Below are positions 58,770-64,000 of a DNA stretch of 64,000 bases, piece by piece. Each line of letters begins with the position of its first letter. Positions within the stretch are counted from its first letter, which is position 1. Source of the DNA: Procambarus clarkii (Eukaryota > Arthropoda > Malacostraca > Decapoda > Cambaridae); the NCBI RefSeq assembly GCF_040958095.1, contig NC_091217.1, positions 12,050,120-12,114,119 of the forward strand, written 5' to 3'. Under the pieces are notes generated by a model. The model ran no database searches, was not told the origin of the DNA, and saw nothing but the letters and a program-made list of their open reading frames with translations. The translations under genes were made by a program, and so were the position numbers.

Positions 58770-61700
58770 CTAAATATCACCAAGGATGCCAATACGAGAA
58801 CAAAAACGCATAAGGCGAACGATATCAAAAGTATCCGAGTCACCAAGAATTCTATCGAGGGACAGGTGACCGCGAGGGGCGGTCGGAAAGCAAGACACAC
58901 GCTCGTCCTGGAAGTCAGGACATTCAAGAAGGACATGCACGACCGTAAGAGGGACAATGCAACTAGGACAATAAGGAGCAGGGCGGCGCTCCATCAAGTG
59001 ACCATGGGTTAAGCGAGTATGGCCAATACGCAACCTCGCTAGAGCTGTTTCCCACCGCCGGTTACGGTGGAAGGAGGACGGCCACGAGGAAACACAACAT
59101 TTAAGAGTACGTAGCTTGTTACCAGTAACAGACAACCAAGAAGCCTGCCAACGGGTAAGGACTGAGGAATGGATAACCGGGTAAAAGTCGGAATACGGAA
59201 TGCCTTTACGAGAGATGGGACAAGAGCGGACAGCTTCCTTAGCGGCAGCATCCGCACGCTCATTTAAAGACACGCCAATATGGCTGGGAACCCAACAAAA
59301 CTCAACCGACTTAAATTTACTGTGAACGAGAAACAGCCAATGCTGGATCTCGACAACTACCGGATGAACTGGATTAAAGCACCCGAGAGCCATGAGGGCA
59401 CTACGAGAGTCAACAACAACCACAAAGGAAGACTGACAACGAGAAAGCAGGAGACGAAGAGCATAGAGAATAGCATAAAGTTCCGCTGTAAAGATGCTAG
59501 TCTCCGGAGGCAAGCGACACATATAAGTGCGATCAGGAAAAACAACAGAGTAGCCAACACCGTCCGCTGACTTAGACCCATCGGTGAAGACAGAAACGGA
59601 GCGGGAGTGAGAAGAAAAGTGCTCGAGGAAAAGGCGTTTTAGAACTGTAGGAGGGGTAGAAGCTTTAGTGATACGAGTCAAGGATGTACAAAACCGCGGA
59701 AGAGGGACCCTCCACGGGGGCAAAGAAGGAACAACACGAGGAGAAACATCAGAAATACGAACGGAGAGAGAATCCTGCAGGCGAGATAACCGGACAGAAA
59801 GAGGGAGGTGGTGAAGAGGAACAGGAACCGCAGGAGGGGTAAAAGTTAAAGCACGACAGAGACGAGAGGAAGGATGTTGCAAGGACCGCGCAAGATAGCG
59901 AAGACAGTAGCGATCACGGCGGTCCTGGAGAGACAGGAAGCCAGTGTCAACATACAAGCTAAGGACGGGAGTCGAACGAAAGGCACCAGAACTGAGGCGC
60001 AACCCAGTATGGTGCAAAGCATCAAGACAGCGAAGAGTAGAAGGAGAAGCAGACGAGTAAGCAGGGCAACCATAATCGAGCTTAGACAGGACGAGAGAGG
60101 AATGTAAAGCAAGGAGAGTGCGCCTATCTGCCCCCCAAGAAGTATGGGACAAGACCCGAAGGAGGGTAAGGGACTTAGAGCACTCAACACGGAGGTAAGA
60201 GATATGGGGAGACCAAGACAAACGAGTGTCAAGGAATAACCCCAAAAGCTTCGCGGAATCTTTGTATTCAAGGGGATGACCATAAAGTGACAAAGAGGGA
60301 CGAAGAACAACCCGTTTCCGCGTAAAAGTCATGGCACAAGTCTTAGAAGTAGAGAACTTGAAGCCATGACCTGTGGCCCAAGACGACACGGCATCAATCG
60401 CAAGTTGAAGCCGGCGTTGAAGGAGAGGCGAATCATCACCCTGACAACAAAGGGTAAGATCATCGACATAGAGAGCGGAGAAGACACCAGAAGGAAGAGA
60501 GGAAAGAAGACCATTGAGGGCAACCAGAAAAAGAGTAGTGCTCAGAACACTACCCTGGGGCACACCTTCGTATTGCTGAAAAGGGGGAGAGAGAGCGGTA
60601 CCAAGGCGCACCCGAAAGGAACGACGAGAGAGGAAGCTGCGGAGAAAGAGAGGGAGATGACCACGAAGGCCAAAAGAATGAAGTTGAGATAGGATATGAT
60701 AACGCCAAGTGGTGTCGTAAGCCTTTTCTAGGTCAAAAAGGACGGCAACAACGGAGGTCTTCGCAGCAAAAGCAGTACGTATATAGACCTCCAAGTTCAC
60801 CAGGACATCTGTCGTGCTGCGGCACTTGCGGAAACCAAATTGAGAAGGGGAGAGGAGGTGATGGTGTTCCAGGAACCACATCAGACGAACGTTAACCATA
60901 CGTTCAAAGAGTTTGCAGACACAACTTGTGAGAGCAATAGGGCGAAAGTCCTTAGGGGAAGTACCCAGAGACCCTGGTTTGCGAACAGGGAGGACAACGG
61001 CATCGAGCCAGTCCTCAGGGACTGACGACGACTCCCAGATCCGATTATACAGACTCAGTAAATACTGAGACGTGCTCGGAGGGAGATGGCGAAGCATCTC
61101 ATAATGAATACCATCGGAGCCCGCCGCCGTAGAACCGCAGAGGGCCAGGGCAGAACGAAGTTCAGAGAGAGAGAAGGGATCATTATAGGGAAGCTGAAGA
61201 TGAGTGCAGAAATCTAAAGGACGAGACTCAAGGACAGGTTTACGAAGAAGGAAAGATTGGGGAAGATGAAGACCAGAGCTAACAGAAGAAAAGTGGGAAC
61301 CCAGTTCGGAAGCGACCTGCAACGGGTCCGCCACAAGAGTATCATGGAGGTGAAGGACCGGTGAAACATCGGGAACGAACTTACCCGCTATCTTGCGGAT
61401 ACGCTTCCAGATCTGGGCCAGAGGGGTTTCGGACGTAATTGTCGAGACATAAGATGCCCAACATTCACGTTTAGCCGTACGGATGGCCCTACGGGCCACC
61501 GCACTCGCTTTCCGAAAGAAAAGAAAAGAATCGGTCGTCTGCCTACGGCGGTGCTTCTTCCAGGCTGCACGCTTACAGCGGACAGCCCGAGCACAGTCCG
61601 CATTCCACCAGGGAACGCACTTCCGTGGACCCCGAGAGGAAGAGCGAGGAATAGAGCGGAGGGCAGCGTCGAAGACAGTGTCATGAAAAAGGAGGAGAGC

Positions 61701-62528
61701 GCGAGAGAGGGGCAGAAGGGAGAGGTCAGAGAGAGTAGCACTGAGGGAAAACAGGGTCCAGTCCGCCTTAGCAAACTGCCACCTAGGGAAAGAGAGGGAA
61801 GGGCGAAAAGAGAAAAAGGAAACAAGGATGGGGAAATGATCACTTCCATGGAGGTCATCAAGAACCTGCCATGTGAAATCTAAGTAAAGAGAAGAAGAGC
61901 AGAGAGAAAGATCAAGACAAGAAAGGGTGCGAGTTCGAGAGTCCAAATGAGTGGGCTCACCAGAATTCAGAAGAGACAGGGAAGAAGAGAGGAGAAACGG
62001 CTCAAGGAGGCGACCCCGGGTATTCGTCAGAACGTCACCCCAAAGAGAATGACGACAATTGAAGTCACCCAGCAGGAGCACAGGCTCCGGCAAGGAGTCT
62101 AGGAGGTGTTTCAAATCAGGAAGAGAGAGCGGGACACTCGGGGGGAGATAAATGGAACAAACTGTGTACCATTTCCCCACAAAGATACGAGCAGCAGAAC
62201 AATGGAGAGGCGAAGGAAAAAGTAAAGGAACAAAGGGAACATCAGCCCGAATCAAGAGAGCAGAAGAATTAGAAGCCCCAGCAATGGCTGGGGGGGGGGA
62301 GAGAAAGGAATAGCCACGAAAACGACCAGGACGAGCACCAAGCATCGGCTCCTGGAGACAGACACAAAGGGGCGAAAACCGCGAAACCAGAAGTTGGAGT
62401 TCGAGGAAATTGGCGTAATAACCTCGAACGTTCCATTGAAGAATGGACAACGACGAGAAGAGAAAGGACAAAAACAGAGAACAAGGAAGAAACAAAGGCG
62501 AAAGACCAACAGAGCACGTTAAAGAATA
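58770..62528 (-). CDS. LINE ORF2: endonuclease, reverse transcriptase, RNase H
   Basis: Nicks target DNA, copies the element RNA and removes it. Residues counted from the TTG at 62,495: endonuclease ~17-230 (QWNVRG 20-25, QEP at 48-50, GDFN 143-146, SDH 218-220); RT ~450-800 (GSDGIHYEML at 459, LFDLEKAYD at 586, GVPQGSVLS at 644, YVDD at 676-679); RNase H ~965-1090 (TDGS with D972, E1005, D1029, SHIG H1072, D1082); closing zinc knuckle C1176, C1179, H1187, C1192. No ATG precedes the endonuclease: the frame opens at 62,528 and overlaps the ORF1 stop by 10 nt in the -1 frame. Full length and uninterrupted. Confidence 0.9.
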   Translation of the reverse strand, partial: YSLTCSVGLSPLFLPCSLFLSFLFSSLSILQWNVRGYYANFLELQLLVSRFSPLCVCLQEPMLGARPGRFRGYSFLSPPPAIAGASNSSALLIRADVPFVPLLFPSPLHCSAARIFVGKWYTVCSIYLPPSVPLSLPDLKHLLDSLPEPVLLLGDFNCRHSLWGDVLTNTRGRLLEPFLLSSSLSLLNSGEPTHLDSRTRTLSCLDLSLCSSSLYLDFTWQVLDDLHGSDHFPILVSFFSFRPSLSFPRWQFAKADWTLFSLSATLSDLSLLPLSRALLLFHDTVFDAALRSIPRSSSRGPRKCVPWWNADCARAVRCKRAAWKKHRRRQTTDSFLFFRKASAVARRAIRTAKRECWASYVSTITSETPLAQIWKRIRKIAGKFVPDVSPVLHLHDTLVADPLQVASELGSHFSSVSSGLHLPQSFLLRKPVLESRPLDFCTHLQLPYNDPFSLSELRSALALCGSTAAGSDGIHYEMLRHLPPSTSQYLLSLYNRIWESSSVPEDWLDAVVLPVRKPGSLGTSPKDFRPIALTSCVCKLFERMVNVRLMWFLEHHHLLSPSQFGFRKCRSTTDVLVNLEVYIRTAFAAKTSVVAVLFDLEKAYDTTWRYHILSQLHSFGLRGHLPLFLRSFLSRRSFRVRLGTALSPPFQQYEGVPQGSVLSTTLFLVALNGLLSSLPSGVFSALYVDDLTLCCQGDDSPLLQRRLQLAIDAVSSWATGHGFKFSTSKTCAMTFTRKRVVLRPSLSLYGHPLEYKDSAKLLGLFLDTRLSWSPHISYLRVECSKSLTLLRVLSHTSWGADRRTLLALHSSLVLSKLDYGCPAYSSASPSTLRCLDALHHTGLRLSSGAFRSTPVLSLYVDTGFLSLQDRRDRYCLRYLARSLQHPSSRLCRALTFTPPAVPVPLHHLPLSVRLSRLQDSLSVRISDVSPRVVPSLPPWRVPLPRFCTSLTRITKASTPPTVLKRLFLEHFSSHSRSVSVFTDGSKSADGVGYSVVFPDRTYMCRLPPETSIFTAELYAILYALRLLLSRCQSSFVVVVDSRSALMALGCFNPVHPVVVEIQHWLFLVHSKFKSVEFCWVPSHIGVSLNERADAAAKEAVRSCPISRKGIPYSDFYPVIHSSVLTRWQASWLSVTGNKLRTLKCCVSSWPSSFHRNRRWETALARLRIGHTRLTHGHLMERRPAPYCPSCIVPLTVVHVLLECPDFQDERVSCFPTAPRGHLSLDRILGDSDTFDIVRLMRFCSRIGILGDI

Positions 62529-64000
62529 TCAGGGTCGGGATCAGGGTCAGCAAAGTCAGGGTTAGGGGGCATGGGTAAACTGAGCAAAGACGGAGGGAAG
62601 GAAACGGGAGAACAGATCAGAGGTGGGCGGGCAGGGTCCGGAGGAGGAGGAGGAGGAGGAGGAGGAGACAACGGAGAGGAGCAGTCAAGGACAGCAGCAG
62701 GAAGAGGGGGAGTAGAAAGAGAGGAGCGCACCCCAGCAAGAGCAGCAACCGAAAGGGAAGCAGGGGCCAAAGAAACCTCCATAGCAGGAACAGGGGGCGC
62801 AAGCACTGAAACGGGAGTGGAAGGAGCAACAGAGCCAGAAGGAGGAGCTGAGGAAGAAAGCGAAGCCTTCTTACCCGCCGGGGAAGAGGAAGGAGAGGAG
62901 CCAGGCTTACGCTTCTGACTTAAAGAGACCGGTGTCCCAGCAACTACGTACCGGGCAACGGATTCCAGTGTCTCAACAGGAGAAGCCGAACGAGAGCACA
63001 CACGACGGCCGTTAGGAGAGCGATGGACATCCGCCCGCACCGACAGGCGGCGGGGAGAGCCGATAGATGGAGGAAGAGGATGGGAAGGAGGATCGGAGGG
63101 GGACGAGGAAGGAGACACAGAAGACACGACAGACCGGGTAGAAGGAAGGGGAACCCCAGACAGAGGACCAGGAGGAGGATCCTTCGGGAGAGAACCCAAA
63201 GGGACAGAGGAGGGGGCAGTGGGCGCATCAGGGTCCAAGGCCTGGAAACGGTTGTGAGTCTGAGGAAGGCGGGAAGGACGAGGAGAGGAAGAGCGCAACA
63301 CGCGAGCATAAGAGATATTAGCATAAGGCGGGAGCCGGCGAACCTGGCGCCTCGCCTCAGGAAAAGATAAACGCTCCCGGTGCTTCAAGTTGAGGACGGC
63401 TGCCTCAAGCTTGTAATGGACACACGCACGGGAGAAGGTAGGATGGGCCTCACCGCAGTTGAGGCAACGAGCCTGGGGAGAAGCGCACTCCGACTTAGAG
63501 TGACCTTCGCCACCACACAAAGGACAGAGAGAGACAGTCCCGGAGCAGCGGAGGGCACCATGCCCAAACCTCCAGCACTTGTTGCAGAGCCGAGGAGAAG
63601 GAATGTACTCCTGGACAGAGCACCTGGCACCAGCAAGAATGACAGAGGGTGGAAGGGTCCTACCATCAAAGGTAATCTTCACAACCCGGAGGGGTTGATG
63701 GCGACTACCACGAGGGGGACGAGTAAACGTGTCCACCTGGAGAATAGAATGGCCCTGGGCAGCGAGGATATGTCGAATATCGTCGTGGCAGTCGCGTAGG
63801 TCCCGAACACCGGTCGCAACATGGGGCGGGAGCAAAATAGTGCCAACACTGGCATTCAACTGGACGTTCTTCGAGACCCGAACGGGGGTCTCGCCAAGGC
63901 AGGATAAGGCAGCCAAGCGGGAAGCAGCATCCTGAGAAGGAGCAGCAACGACACGCGTACCGAGACGAGTGGGGTTAAAAGTAATGGAGGCATCCACGGA
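62519..64000 (-). CDS. LINE ORF1: gag-like nucleic-acid-binding protein, 5'-partial
   Basis: RNA-binding partner of ORF2 that forms the RNP. The frame is open to the window edge (at least 493 residues); the apparent start at 63,997 is a GTG, so the true start is probably further out. Numbered from there: an RNA-recognition-like N-terminal part (to ~130), then three zinc knuckles: C138-C141-H146-C151 and C158-C161-H166-C171 (both C-x2-C-x4-H-x4-C) and C178-C181-H185-C192 (C-x2-C-x3-H-x6-C). This triple is typical of I/Jockey-group ORF1. The rest (~230-480) is Pro/Ser-rich and low complexity, ending in a DPDPDPDIL repeat. Confidence 0.85.
   Translation of the reverse strand, partial: SVDASITFNPTRLGTRVVAAPSQDAASRLAALSCLGETPVRVSKNVQLNASVGTILLPPHVATGVRDLRDCHDDIRHILAAQGHSILQVDTFTRPPRGSRHQPLRVVKITFDGRTLPPSVILAGARCSVQEYIPSPRLCNKCWRFGHGALRCSGTVSLCPLCGGEGHSKSECASPQARCLNCGEAHPTFSRACVHYKLEAAVLNLKHRERLSFPEARRQVRRLPPYANISYARVLRSSSPRPSRLPQTHNRFQALDPDAPTAPSSVPLGSLPKDPPPGPLSGVPLPSTRSVVSSVSPSSSPSDPPSHPLPPSIGSPRRLSVRADVHRSPNGRRVCSRSASPVETLESVARYVVAGTPVSLSQKRKPGSSPSSSPAGKKASLSSSAPPSGSVAPSTPVSVLAPPVPAMEVSLAPASLSVAALAGVRSSLSTPPLPAAVLDCSSPLSPPPPPPPPPDPARPPLICSPVSFPPSLLSLPMPPNPDFADPDPDPDIL

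Larger units (their letters stand above)
58688..64000 (-). mobile_element. I-group LINE, coding-intact as far as visible, continues past the right edge
   Basis: Minus-strand element: ORF1 (gag-like, CCHC knuckles), ORF2 (endonuclease, RT, RNase H, CCHC) and an ~80-bp 3' untranslated region ending in a TAATTACTTACTTACTT tail at about 58,688. Both frames lack internal stops, unlike every other LINE copy here, so this is a young insertion. The 5' end lies outside the window. Confidence 0.85.

Noticed and set aside
58770-64000. Plus-strand frames of 60-157 codons opposite the LINE
   Set aside because: Antisense shadows of ORF1 and ORF2.

Overview
The window looks like intergenic DNA of an arthropod, most likely a decapod crustacean of crayfish type. 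That judgement rests on remembered repeat families (CR1-group LINE tails, tRNA-derived SINEs with a body shared between copies, a MITE with long end repeats, Penelope-like GIY-YIG fragments), on AGGTT/AACCT telomere-type runs, and on eukaryotic GT-AG introns. No database search was possible. No conserved host housekeeping gene was recognised.

Layout. 1-5.4 kb: LINE, SINE and Penelope-like fragments, nested in one another. 5.5-9.7 kb: two minisatellites (27/28 bp and 41 bp). 9.8-19.4 kb: a MITE, LINE ends, short SINEs with clear target-site duplications, possible LTR relics and small minisatellites. 19.4-22.2 kb: a candidate non-autonomous Helitron that contains a 26-bp minisatellite. 22.4-29.2 kb: 42-bp and 17-bp minisatellites; the second is 5.1 kb long and open in every frame. 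30-37 kb: LINE and SINE copies plus a foldback element inside a TA tract. 38.3-50.7 kb: the most notable object. 50.9-57.9 kb: three more minisatellites and a LINE fragment. 58.7 kb to the right edge: a LINE on the minus strand whose two reading frames are open throughout the visible part.

The 38,265-50,691 element is a 12.4-kb palindrome. Two outer arms of about 3 kb, nearly identical and in opposite orientation, flank a 6-kb unique core with five intact-looking genes: three tandem related proteins that I read as macro-domain-like, one protein of about 422 residues with a Rossmann/SAM-type C-terminal half, and, divergent from these, a three-exon IAP-type protein with two BIR domains and a RING. 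Each gene has its own TATA box. The two outermost genes run outward and end at the arm boundaries, so the arms supply their 3' ends. Both termini can fold into hairpins and both abut TA repeats. Anti-apoptotic IAP plus ADP-ribose-related macro domains is a gene mix typical of large DNA virus accessory regions, but I see no capsid, polymerase, integrase or transposase gene. I describe it as a virus-like or mobile element of unknown class that looks whole over its visible genes and, from the arm identity, young or recently homogenised.

Minisatellites cover roughly 18 kb (about 28%) of the window. The very long open frames inside them are by-products of period length and base composition, not genes.
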